DNA of 60,000 nt from Takakia lepidozioides (lineage: Eukaryota > Streptophyta > Takakiopsida > Takakiales > Takakiaceae). Below, in pieces: positions 34,134 through 43,373 of this stretch. The position numbers and the translations under genes are program-made. The stretch lies in NCBI GenBank assembly GCA_030704615.1, contig CM060732.1, forward strand, positions 52,063,053 to 52,123,052, in the 5' to 3' direction. Numbering within the stretch: position 1 is the first letter of the stretch; every line of letters starts with the position of its first letter. The notes under the pieces were generated by a model. It worked only from the letters and a program-made list of their open reading frames with translations, searched no databases and was not told the origin of the DNA.

Positions 34134-34489
34134 TGATAAACAAGCATAGAGACACTGTTGACACCAAACATATGAACTCCATCGCTATCATCTCACTCTT
34201 TATAATAGAAGTCGAGCCAGGGGCACCCCCAAGCTATGGGACTCCACCCCACAACAACCTACACTCCCATCATGAGTACACTCAGATCTAAACGCATGCA
34301 GGAGCTCGGTCGCGCAGGCTCAACTCGAGAGAGATGAGCCGCGCGACTGCCGCTCTCGTGAAGATAAGACGGACCAGGTGTCAAACTAAACTTGACACCT
34401 GATTTAACACTTGACCTAAATCCAAGTGTTAAATACAAATAACTAGTTTTATGCTAGCTGTTTTCACACTGTGCTTATTTAACTTGACA
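34134..34489 (-). repeat. 5' LTR-like unit U of element A
   Basis: Nearly identical to 23238-23588: one 5-base indel, a few single-base changes and long identical stretches, including both hairpins. Unlike the 3' end it lacks box X on its inner side and box X' on its outer side. Confidence 0.8.
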
Positions 34490-34743
34490 CCTCCCTCATG
34501 GTTACATCATTTTCATGATTCTACGCTCTTCAGCAGGTTGAAATTTTTGGGTTTGAGGTGGAAGATATGGGTGGATGCCATGGCCTTTGAATGACAGTGA
34601 TGTTTATGTGCTTGCATTTTTGATCACTTGTTGTAGAATCTCGAAGAGCCTGCTCAAACTATGGTCCTACATCATATATAACTCTGAAGTGATAGCGGTT
34701 ATTTACAATGCTTGTTTGGCTTTGTTATCTGTTGCGATGGCAG

Positions 34744-34818
34744 TCAACACTCCTTGGTCTCCCACGTCCAATGAACTCAGTCGGAACATTGCCAGTTGAA
34801 TACCTTGCCCTGGACAAG
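34744..34818 (+). pseudogene. PIGN: PIGN exon (STLLGLP segment)
   Basis: Acceptor GGCAG at 34743 and donor AAG|GTATTA at 34819 delimit a 25-codon exon encoding STLLGLPRPMNSVGTLPVEY then LALDK. In PIGN this segment closes the catalytic domain (family: STLLGLPxPxNSVGxLP). It is intact. It follows the 11.3-kb element A, which separates it from the exons at 22.4-22.9 kb. Confidence 0.85.
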
Positions 34819-35017
34819 GTATTATCTTTTTTTTTCATGTATCTCTTAGATATTACCTATTTTTCTCTTAGCTGTCAAATATGTTTAAAATGCGTTTGTA
34901 GCTGCAATATTCGTATGGTAAGAAACGCCATAGGCAACTTGCTGGATCAAGTGCAAGTTCCCTTCCTTCGAGCATATGGTGACTCTTGATTACATGCCAT
35001 GTTTGTGTGCCATGCAG

Positions 35018-35067
35018 GGAGAACAAGCTCAGGCTTTGTTTGCTAATTTAAAAAAAAAATTAAACAG
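35018..35067 (+). pseudogene. PIGN: PIGN exon (luminal helix)
   Basis: Acceptor GCAG at 35014-35017, donor ACAG|GTTTTG. Encodes GEQAQALFANLKKKLNR, matching the helical segment after the catalytic domain (family: E.A.A.LAN.KQ.L.QF). It ends in phase 2 and joins the next exon at 35494 in frame. Confidence 0.65.
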
Positions 35068-35493
35068 GTTTTGCGCAAAGTATCCAATTCTATTAATCAT
35101 TTGAGCAGATGGCTATCATATGTATAATTCATACTTCATTCCCAGACAGAGTCCATCCTCACCGTCTTGCCGATACTTGGTGAAGGACTGGATGGTTTCA
35201 GGTAGTACAGTGTGAACTTATGTTGTGATTGATATGATGATCACCCTTGGCTAGTCTCCGTTTTGAGGAGTCTTGCAGCATAGATCTATCTTAGTAATTT
35301 TAATTTTGAACGGATGTTAATCTAGTTCTACAGAGATCAAGCATTGAAGAGCTGCACTCCCAGAGTGTAACTTGAAGATTGACTACTACTGAGCTCACTC
35401 TTTGAAATCCTAAAACTGAGTTTCTCATTGAAATAGTTCGAGGTTTTCCAGACAAGTACATAAATTATCAGTTTTTGGGATCTTCGTTAACAG

Positions 35494-35850
35494 GGCTAAG
35501 GCAGAGCTGAAGCAGGCGACCTCTCTATTCTTTAAGCCCTTTGCACCTCTCATGGACCACAGCTCCATCTTACTTCACATTACAGTCTTATTTCCCATGG
35601 CCATTTTTGAAGCCGCTTTGCAATCTGCACATGAGCTGATAACCCTAGCGCTGGATGGCCTGCATTATTTCAGACCTACGACCGGCTCTTTCTTATGTCT
35701 ACCATCACCATTCGCTATCTGGTTTGGATGCTCTATCTTGTACTCGACCTCTTGCAGACATATACCTCCTTTTCCCTCTTTCAACAGAGTAGGAGCCGGA
35801 GGGCACATAGCGTTAAAGCAGGGAAGGGGCTTGTAAGTGCTTCGGCTCCC
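35494..35850 (+). pseudogene. PIGN: PIGN late exon(s) leading into the membrane domain
   Basis: Starts after acceptor AACAG at 35493, in frame with the exon at 35018. Encodes AKAELKQATSLFFKPFAPLM, then FEAALQSAHELITLALDGLH, then after a one-base frame change near 35668 TYDRLFLMSTITIRYLVWML and YLVLDLLQTYTS. These match PIGN LFFKPFxPL, LALxGLHYFQTYD and the first membrane helix W(M/L)xYLVLxxLQ(S/T)YTS. Normally LHYFQTYD is continuous, so a C is missing here. A further hydrophobic frame near 36085-36210 (AGGLFMGASSPL) may be the next membrane exon, but that is weak. Confidence 0.75.
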
Positions 35851-36584
35851 TCCTTGCTCTACTGGGCTCCTCTCTTTCTCTCTCTTTTTGTGCAATGTTT
35901 GGGATTTGGTTGTGGAAATTTCAGTCAAAGCAACCCGAATGCCAAATAAGTTATGAAAACTCAAATGGAGCTTTAACTAAAATTTAATCTGAGGGATCGG
36001 CTAGACCTCTTTCTGTCCCAATCCATTTTACATTTTAAAAAGTCACAACCAAGTTTTGCCAATTGTACTGTGTCATATGGTGTAGGTGCGCCTTGCAGGA
36101 GGACTGTTTATGGGAGCCAGCTCTCCTCTTACTTTTCTAATGTGCGCCCATGCTTTATCATGTATATTTGGGCTTGGCGGTGTTCTTCTGAAATATTCAG
36201 GAATGTTGGTTTATTAAAAAGTATGAGGAGTGCAATCCGCCAAAGTTGCATGGCTGACCAAAGTACTTTTGTCCCATGGGCCCTTGTTGACCCAGGGACA
36301 TTTCAGGATTTTTCTACCTTTCTACCTACCTTGGGTAATTCTCGAAGGCTCTCCAACAACATTAGAGCAATAAGGCCACCTCTGTTTATATCCCATATTG
36401 AAACTGATGGGTAGGAGCCAGATTGCTATATGTAAAGATGCATACCACACCTCAAAACTCTCTGCATAGCACAATTCAAAAGCTCGCTATTGTTGTGTAA
36501 CGCAAGAATCTAGCCAGCACAGAAAGTGAAGTATCAAATAGGCAGGTTCCAGAAATGGATGTCTTGATCAGCTTGCTTCAAATT

Positions 36585-36805
36585 TTTGCTACATGTGTAT
36601 TAGGCATATTTGCAAGCTTATCACTTAATTTCATTGCTATTATTTTATCAATAGAAGCCAAGTTATATCTTCTCCCATCTAGGGATGGGTGGATGAGGTT
36701 TCATGTATTTAGATGAGAATCATTTTCCCATAGAAAGATGCGCTCGTTCATGTTTTATGTCGTGTGCTGACAGAAGGGAGAAGTAAAGTTCCATGACACT
36801 TGATA
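36585..36805 (+). repeat. Left flank of piggyBac A: copy of the 14.5-14.96 kb repeat
   Basis: Matches the minus strand of 14700-14960 in order (TGTGTATTAGGCATATTTGC, TCTCCCATCTAG, CCCATAGAAAGATG). The match resumes immediately after the piggyBac element at 40941, showing that the transposon split this repeat. Confidence 0.75.
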
Positions 36806-37307
36806 TTAACCCTTAAGCGCCCAGTGCCCAATGTTGACTTTTTGAAAAAAGTGGACCCCAGCTCAGAAAAATGAGAATATCTCAGCGAAAAAAAAGTTTT
36901 TGGGAAAATTGACCAGACATTATACTCATACCTACCCCTTCCAGACACCGGTAAATTTGCAGGCCAATCAGGCGAAAATCCGAGAAACGCCACCGTTGAG
37001 TGTGGGGCCCATTTTTTGGGCCCCTCCCAAAACAATAAGGGAAATTGGAGGAATTTGCAATTTTCACTGACGGGATGAAATCTGCAGGATCTCATCCTGC
37101 TTACAGGTGTTGTCCAGCACATTGGCATTCTGATGAGCCATAAAATGCAAAAAATGGATTCATATTTTCTGATTTACACCTGGTCAAAGTAAGGGGGGCC
37201 AGTGGCCTGCCCCAACTGGCAGCTCACACAAAGAAAGACCGACATGTGGCCAACACTAGCATCAAATCAGACTCAGAAAAACTAGAGATGAACCCACATT
37301 TACACGC

Positions 37308-37357
37308 CGAATTGTGTGAGTGGGAGTTGAACCCACTAACTTGCCCCAATTGGCAAC
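37308..37357 (-). other. tRNA-like fold lacking an anticodon arm, in piggyBac A
   Basis: Minus strand: GTGTGAG (stem 5') - TTGCC AATTGG GGCAA (hairpin like a D arm) - GTTAG - TGGG TTCAACT CCCA (hairpin with a T-loop consensus and a perfect B box) - CTCACAC (stem 3'). The 7-bp outer stem is perfect. There is no anticodon arm. A 5' half copy (GTGTGAG CTGCC AGTTGG GGCAG) lies at about 37202-37232. An equivalent structure is at the same place in piggyBac C. Confidence 0.6.
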
Positions 37358-37368
37358 TCACACATGAA

Positions 37369-37419
37369 CACAAGGGGGGAGACTCCTTCCCAGGGAGGGA
37401 AGGAGTCTCCACCCTTGTG
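37369..37419. repeat. 51-bp hairpin in piggyBac A
   Basis: Arms CACAAGGG...GGAGACTCCTTCCC and GGGAAGGAGTCTCC...CCCTTGTG are almost fully complementary around a short loop. It lies beside the tRNA-like fold in the 3' subterminal region of the element, and could act as a terminator or transposase-binding hairpin; that is inference. Confidence 0.7.
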
Positions 37420-37850
37420 CGCACCCCCGCTTGACTAGGGGACTACCACATAATTATACTAGACACAAAGAAAATGGACTCAGCCTAATTGAAACACAAA
37501 ATTGTTGCAGCAAAGACCTCGGAGCTACATGAAAACTAAGGCAAAAAGTTGGAGTAGCAAACAAATCATTCAGATCAGGACTCAGTGAACCCCAATACTG
37601 CACAACCACAAAATTATACCTCTCCTTGGACTATCAAGCGACTCTCTACGGCTGGATCCTCAGTACAAACGTTTCATGGCTACCAACAACAAACCAACCC
37701 CCAAACACACCACTGCTTAGAAAAAGACAGAACACCACTACATAGAAAAAGTGTCGTAAGGAGGATACCCCCTCTTTGGCATCAAAGGTCTCCACATCAG
37801 TGCAGTAAGAAATCAACCATATCAATTACTGAACATAGAAGTATCTATAA

Positions 37851-39961
37851 TCAGAGAAGGCTATGGCTCTTGACAAAGCATCCTCCAAGGCACATATACA
37901 CATCTCCACACGCGTGACAAAAATACCTTTGACGCATACCGCACTGAACACACTTCCTCCTCCTACTAGTCTTGAGGGAGAAATGCACAGACCCCGGGTT
38001 GGGCACATCTGCCCCTGGCATTACTGTTCTCCTGGGAGGAACCCACCCCACAATTAGTCCCTTTGCAACCTCCAAATTGAAAAGCATGTGGCTAAGAGGA
38101 ATGTGGCCCTTTCCCCTCATAAAACCCAGGTACAATATGTAAGCATTCACCAAAGAAGTGTCAACTCCATGAAAGTACAAGCGGTGCCACCATTTATGGT
38201 CCCTGGTCTGAACAGAGTAGTAACCCCGTAGCTGATCCTGAACATCCACTCCCCGCATATGCTGCTGGTAATGAACCACAATAGGGGAGGTAGGCACATC
38301 ACGTCTTGCCCCTTTGTGCCATCTTTGTATGAAGCAATCAGGACCGACAGGAGAAATGGCAGTGGAAATCATGGTCACCAACTTGGCATCCATCCAGGCA
38401 ATAGCGGCTACTTTGCCACTTATGTGAACACGATATTCCAGCCTACCTCTCTCACCCTTCTTCCCAAATCAAGGCACGTAGGAAAACCCACTCGGGAGGT
38501 TTTTACCGTGCCAGTAGCATAGATCTGTTTTGCTGCCAAATCATAGAACAGGATGGGGCTACTGAAAAAATTATCCATCGTTACAATATGGCCCTTACTC
38601 TCAAATCCTTCTAGTAACCTTGTCACCACACCATATCCACTGCCATGGGTCATATCATTCCCATCATCCTTCCCAAGGTAAACCTCTAACTTCTAAACAT
38701 ATTTGGAACATGCACCACACAAACACCACACCTTCAGACCCCACTGCACAGGCTTCTTGCTCAGATATTGCTGGATTCGGGCATATTTGCCCTTGTACTT
38801 CACCATTTGCTCATCCACAGTCAAATTCTGCTCGGGGCTCATGTAGGTGGCATACAAACCATTTAGTGCATGTAGCAACCACCTGGTTTTAGCTAACTTA
38901 TCAAAAGCAGGGTCAGTGTCAATAGTGCATACATCCTTGTTGTCAACAAGGTGGAGGCACCTCAGAATTGCCTCCCATCGGTTGCAGGACATAATGCGCA
39001 TGATGGAAGGGCAATTGAAGAAGGCATTGTTGGCTTTCCAATACAATCTAGTACTAGGCAATTTTTTGATTCCCATGAGCATGTGAACAGCAAGCCAAGC
39101 CTTCAATTCACGGATGGTGATAGGGTACCACCATCTACCTCCTTTCAGGTTTCCATTCTGGTTTTCTGTCCTGGCATACAAGTTGGTCATGCTGCAAATT
39201 CGGCGCATGACCGACAGTGGCCAAAACAAATTGAAAAAATCAACTGGATTTGCTGAATCTCCAAAAGGCAAACGAGGACCCAAATCCCCACCTAACCATG
39301 TAATGTCTGGCAATTCAGTAGCAGAGGAGTTCCACATGTCATCACCAAACAACTCAGCAGGATCCCACTGCTCCCAATTGGGCGGCAAATCCAATAATCC
39401 CACCTCACGCGTTGGATTCCCCGTGTCAACACAGTAGTCCATCAAGTCAGGATTGTCGATGTCAACAAGGTCATCATCTTCTGGATTATAGTCACAATCA
39501 GAATCTGATTCACTATCATCTACTTCCCCCTCAGGCAATTCAACTTTAGAATCCAACCCCAAGAGCTCAGGGATAGTGCACAACATTGAATCATCAAGAT
39601 TACACACAACACAGGACTGTGACGATACCACATGAACACCAAGGACACCAAAAAAAGAGACAGTATAATTTTTTGTACCATTCAGGATGTCCTATGTCTT
39701 GTCTACCACAGTGCCATATCCAAATTCGTGGGCATTGCTAGACGATGCCACATCCTGAAGGTGCAGCTCAGCCACTGCCACCTTCACTGTGGATCCCAAA
39801 ATCCCTATGTCCTCCATAGTTTGGGAGTGACCAGCAGGATCACATAGTGGATTTTGAGAGTTGCGCAAGGAGTAGGTCGAATTGTCCATCTCCTCACTCA
39901 TGAAATCAAAAGAGGGTTCAATACGATTACCTCTCTCCCTGGCCAGTTGTTTGAGCCTCAT
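37851..39961 (-). pseudogene. piggyBac transposase of element A
   Basis: Transposase of the DDE_Tnp_1_7 family, which cuts and rejoins DNA at TTAA. Visible in order: acidic N-terminal part (about 39560-39400), RELKAWLAVHMLMGIKKLP, AILRCLHLVDN, then the three catalytic Asp contexts LTVDEQMVKYKGKY, VTMDNFFSSPILFYDLA and MRGVDVQDQLRGYYS, and a C-terminal Cys-rich finger (CVQCGMRQRYFCHACG...CLGGC) ending at 37851. Lesions: in-frame TAG at about 39692, TAG at about 38693 (within the KYV-KLEVY block) and a frame change between about 38470 and 38420. All three catalytic residues survive, but the protein cannot be made in one piece. Confidence 0.88.
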
Positions 39962-40310
39962 CGTGGCTGGCAGAAGACGTCTGGAAGTCAGGCCAAACCT
40001 CGAGCCTCAAAATGTCGTTGACCTCTGCGCTGAACCCAAGGGGGTCTCCTTCCTCCTTACGATCTACCCAACCCAAAATCTCTGCACAATGGCGCCTAAA
40101 CAAGTAACGAAAGTTGGAGGGCTGTGGAAATCCAGGCCAACGCACACGAGCAGGTCTCTTCAAACACAAGAGGTAGTCCTCATTCAGGCACCCGACAATC
40201 CGCTCGACTTGCTCGGTTGATGCGCCCAGTGAGCGTGCCCACTTGGCAATCGATGCAGCTTGAGTCTCCAAATGCGCAGGTGCAGGGGGAGGCAACACAC
40301 CTGAACCCAT
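39927..40310 (-). CDS. piggyBac A first open frame: conserved N-terminal domain
   Basis: 128 codons from ATG at 40310. Its core (IVGCLNEDYLLCL, NFRYLFRRHCAEILGW, EEGD, EVNDILRLEVWPD) matches the first open frame of piggyBac B (42074-42520) at the same place: GCL..D(Y/F)LL.L, NF..LFRR..A..LGW, EEGD..GFS..VN..LR.(E/D)VWPD. It overlaps the transposase frame, which is +1 relative to it. Function unknown; it is not one of the domains I recognise in described piggyBac transposases. Confidence 0.7.
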   Translation of the reverse strand: MGSGVLPPPAPAHLETQAASIAKWARSLGASTEQVERIVGCLNEDYLLCLKRPARVRWPGFPQPSNFRYLFRRHCAEILGWVDRKEEGDPLGFSAEVNDILRLEVWPDFQTSSASHDEAQTTGQGER

Positions 40311-40940
40311 CTTATACTATGTAGCTTCAACCTTCATCCACCCAATTTGCATGCACACAAGGATAAACACAAAGATGAGCTACACGATGCCCTAACTGCG
40401 CATAGTCTAGCTCAGGTATCAAACAATGAACATTGCCTTGAATGCGCACCCTGAGTATCAATGCAAAGCCGGCCCATCCTCTCTCACAGCTATGGCTCAG
40501 TCTCTGTAGCGGTGCCACAATTTCCAAGTTTCCTCAACTGAAAGAGAAAGAGATAATGGAAGATGCAATCGGAGCATACCACCAACGGCAACCTGTCAAG
40601 GCATCTGCAACGGCAACCTGCAACAAAGTATGGAACACGCGCGAACGCCACAACAGACGAGATCACAGCACAAGGCAAAGCGCGGGAAGGAGAGAGACGA
40701 CGCTGAAAACGCGGGAGCAAGCCAAAATCGCTGCAGAAGCAGACCCCACCTCCTGTGCAGCCAAAAATTGCAACCCTAACCAAAAAAAAAAAACCTAATC
40801 GCGCATTGGAATCCTGACTGCCATGTGGCTGGCATCCTACCCTCCAAAAATCAGGTTAATCGGTTCAAATCCGAGAAAAACAGAGGGGAAAAACCAAAAC
40901 CAACGGCCGAAAACGGGTCGAATGGGCGCTTAAGGGTTAA

Positions 40941-42073
40941 TAGGCCTGTTTATTGTGTGTGTAAAGACTCTTGGCCGCCAGCGGCTAGTATTACCCTTCC
41001 TGGGGACGTGTTGTACTGTCTGGGTGGTATGGGATGTGTTTAAGACACATTCTTTGAAAGTGAGAAACAATGAGACTGCTGCAAAACATTCTCTTACGCA
41101 TTTGAACTCACATTTCATTGCCACAGTTCAAAGGTTAACTCCTAATGGACGAGGCGACCTGAATCAGGTCGCCGGAAAATTTTGATTGGATGAAAATCAT
41201 CGAGATGAATTCGGATGAATTTGAGCCCTGAATGAAAAATGTAGGAAATTAAATTCTACGCCCCCTTGTGTTGATGGCACCCCAAAAATCCTAAAGGACA
41301 GCCAGCACGATTTTTTGGAAAGCGTGGGGGTACCCAAAAATCAGTGGTTTGGGGCCCTCCAGCAGGGTTGACCTGCCACGTGGCCGGCTGGATGGGGTGG
41401 GGTTCATGCGTTTGGCGGCGAGGGGTGCCACCGGGGGTGCATGTCCGCCCGTGCGGACAGCCACATCTCCCCCCGGCACGCGCGAAGGGTGGCGGGAGGT
41501 GGGAGGTATGGGCACTTCGCGTCCTTCGTTCTCTCTCGTTTGTGCATGTCGAGGGCTCGCAGCTTGTTGTGTGTAGATCTTCCTCTTACGCTCTTTCTTC
41601 CTTCCTGTGTCGATCCTATTTAGCCCTGCGTGCGCTTGATTGTTTTGTGCACTTATTTGGGCTCTTTGCGATGTGGGTGTGTGCGGGCCGCTGTTCCGTT
41701 TTGCGCCGCGGAGCTTTTGTTTGTCTTTAGAGCTGGCCGCTGCGTTTACATCTGCTGCACCACCTACATTTACGAGGTGCGAGAAGGGCTGCGCAGCCAC
41801 GAATTCAGTGCGCAACCGTCTGTTCGCCTTAGGTACAAGCTCGCCCCTTTTCCTCCTTTGTGCTTTTCTCTTTACACCTCTTGCTTATGCTTCATTCAGC
41901 TAGTGCTAGGGTTCTGCATGCCAACTGATTAGATCCTACAGCCATGCCGTCAGGGATGGTAGTGCTTGGGTTTTGTGTTTCTTGATGTGGGCATCAGATT
42001 TGGGGATTTGTTTTTTTGTTCTGTACGTAGGCTTGTAGTGATTGGGGTGAGCTGTCTGGGTGGTAGGGAATCA
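40941..42073. other. Between piggyBac A and B; no gene seen
   Basis: The first ~70 bases continue the repeat split by piggyBac A. From about 41280 the sequence is GC-richer and probably the 5' part of piggyBac B; long antisense frames there reflect composition. I could not find a CCCTTAAGCG-type end for piggyBac B. Confidence 0.35.
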
Positions 42074-42520
42074 ATGGCGCCTAAGCGCAAGGCCCTTGCT
42101 GCACCTGAGCCACCACCTCCTCCACCCGAGCATGCTGCTGTAGCCCAGGTTATAAGAGAATGGGCGATGCAAGAACAGCATTGCACTGAGGAGCAGTGCA
42201 AAGTAATCTTGGGCTGCCTTTCTCTTGACTTCCTGTTAAGCTTGCCTCCCCCGCCAGGTGCCAATTGTTGGCGTCGCCACCCTCGCCCTCACAACTTCTG
42301 TTTCCTGTTTAGACGTCAAGTTGCTCTTGTTCTAGGTTGGAGAGAGAGAAGAGAGGAGGGTGACAAGGACGGTTTTAGTGAGGCTGTGAATTCTGTGTTG
42401 AGAGAAGATGTCTGGCCCGATGCCAACAGTCAGTCGTCTGAAGGTTTTGGCTCGTGCAAAGAGGTCTCTTCCTGCAAGTGTGACAGCACCTCCCAAGGGT
42501 GTCGTCAGGAAAAAAACTAG
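42074..42520 (+). CDS. piggyBac B first open frame: conserved N-terminal domain
   Basis: From ATG at 42074 (MAPKRKALAAPEPPPPPP) to TAG at 42518. Contains ILGCLSLDFLLSL, HNFCFLFRRQVALVLGW, REEGDKDGFSEAVNSVLRED and VWPD, matching the first frame of piggyBac A. The open frame extends 5' of this ATG (to 41966), but the ATG followed by a basic PKRK stretch is the likelier start. Overlaps the transposase frame by about 100 bases, again offset +1. Confidence 0.7.
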   Translation: MAPKRKALAAPEPPPPPPEHAAVAQVIREWAMQEQHCTEEQCKVILGCLSLDFLLSLPPPPGANCWRRHPRPHNFCFLFRRQVALVLGWRERREEGDKDGFSEAVNSVLREDVWPDANSQSSEGFGSCKEVSSCKCDSTSQGCRQEKN

Positions 42521-43255
42521 TTATGGAGTGAATTCTGGGATTGGGGGAGAGGCTGGTGGTCTGCCGGTGAATGTGGGGTGTGTTGGTGGGTCTCTGAGTC
42601 TGGGGAGGATGGTGGCCGTGGGTCGGGTGGCTTTGGGGGAGTTGCATCCCAATAGTGGGGGTGCTGGGGGTACTGTGAATTTTGGGGAGGGGTCTTCTAA
42701 TGGGAGTTTTGGGCATGATGAGGCCTCGTCGGACATGGACGCGAATTTTGAGGGTGACGATGGCTACATGGGGGACTCTGCCGATGAATGCGATTGGGAG
42801 AATGATGGGGTTGACATGGAGTGCGATGAGGAGCCAACCACCGATTTTGTCAAGATGTTCAAGCCTGCGACTTGGGAGTCCAATGTTGGCTCTGAGTTTG
42901 CAACTGATAAAGGTGCTTTTACTGGCCCTGTACCTGGTCCTTGCCTGCCAGATATGAAGGGCTCACATCCTGTTTGGTTCTTTCGTTTGTTTTGGAGACA
43001 ACATGTACTTGCACGGATATGTAGGGAGTCCAATCGTTATGCATGTGAGGCTTTGGGTGCGGGCACTCGTGGGGGGCCTAAGTGGAAAGAGCTCACTGTT
43101 CGTGAGTTGAGGGCTTGGATTGGCATTTGTGTCTTCATGGGCATGAAGAAGTTGCCCCGAACTCGCTTGTACTGGCAACACTCGGAGCAATTCTTCTCTT
43201 GTCCTGTCATCCACAAAGTGATGACGAGAGATAGGTACGAGGCCATCCTCCACTG
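42408..43255 (+). pseudogene. piggyBac B transposase, N-terminal half only
   Basis: Open from 42408 through a Gly-rich then acidic region, followed by HPVWFFRLFWRQHVLARICR, ELTVRELRAWIGICVFMGMK, KLPRTRLYWQHSEQFFSCPV and DRYEAIL, where similarity to transposase A stops (about 43255) and sequence of Ty3 element B begins. The three catalytic Asp blocks are therefore missing. The surviving frame has no internal stop. Confidence 0.85.
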
Positions 43256-43373
43256 GGATTTATGTGTGGGGCAGCACTACCACTAGTGCAGGTGGAGTCT
43301 GCTGCAGCCGTCACTCGAGGAGCATCACGAGTTCTTGAGCCACGAGGTGCAGAGGTGGAGTTAGATCCACAGT

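Larger units (their letters stand above)
23152..34489 (-). mobile_element. Ty3-type retrotransposon A with DNA methyltransferase and PHD finger
   Basis: Minus-strand element. In element order: 356-bp LTR-like unit (34489-34134), about 4.3 kb of leader/gag region containing the 500-N gap, protease (about 29100-28600), cytosine-5 DNA methyltransferase (about 28340-27210), reverse transcriptase, RNase H and integrase (26909-24300), PHD finger (about 24100-23935), polypurine tract (23686-23677) and 3' LTR complex (23675-23152). A possible 4-bp target duplication CCTC flanks it (23148-23151 and 34490-34493). The 5' and 3' copies of the LTR unit differ by only a few changes, so insertion looks recent. 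Coding frames before the reverse transcriptase and before the PHD finger carry single-base indels. It lies between PIGN exons. Confidence 0.85.
36810..40936 (-). mobile_element. piggyBac element A with terminal inverted repeats and TTAA duplication
   Basis: The ends are perfect inverted repeats CCCTTAAGCGCCCA (36810-36823) and TGGGCGCTTAAGGG (40923-40936), each flanked by TTAA (36806-36809 and 40937-40940), the invariable piggyBac target. Length 4127 bp. The minus strand encodes a small first open frame (40310-39927) and the transposase (39961-37851). The paralogous repeat at 14.67 kb lacks the element and serves as an empty site. Confidence 0.95.

Noticed and set aside
41291-41932. Overlapping frames on both strands (174 and 128 codons)
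   Set aside because: GC-rich composition keeps several frames open at once; none resembles a family and they lie in the 5' part of piggyBac B.
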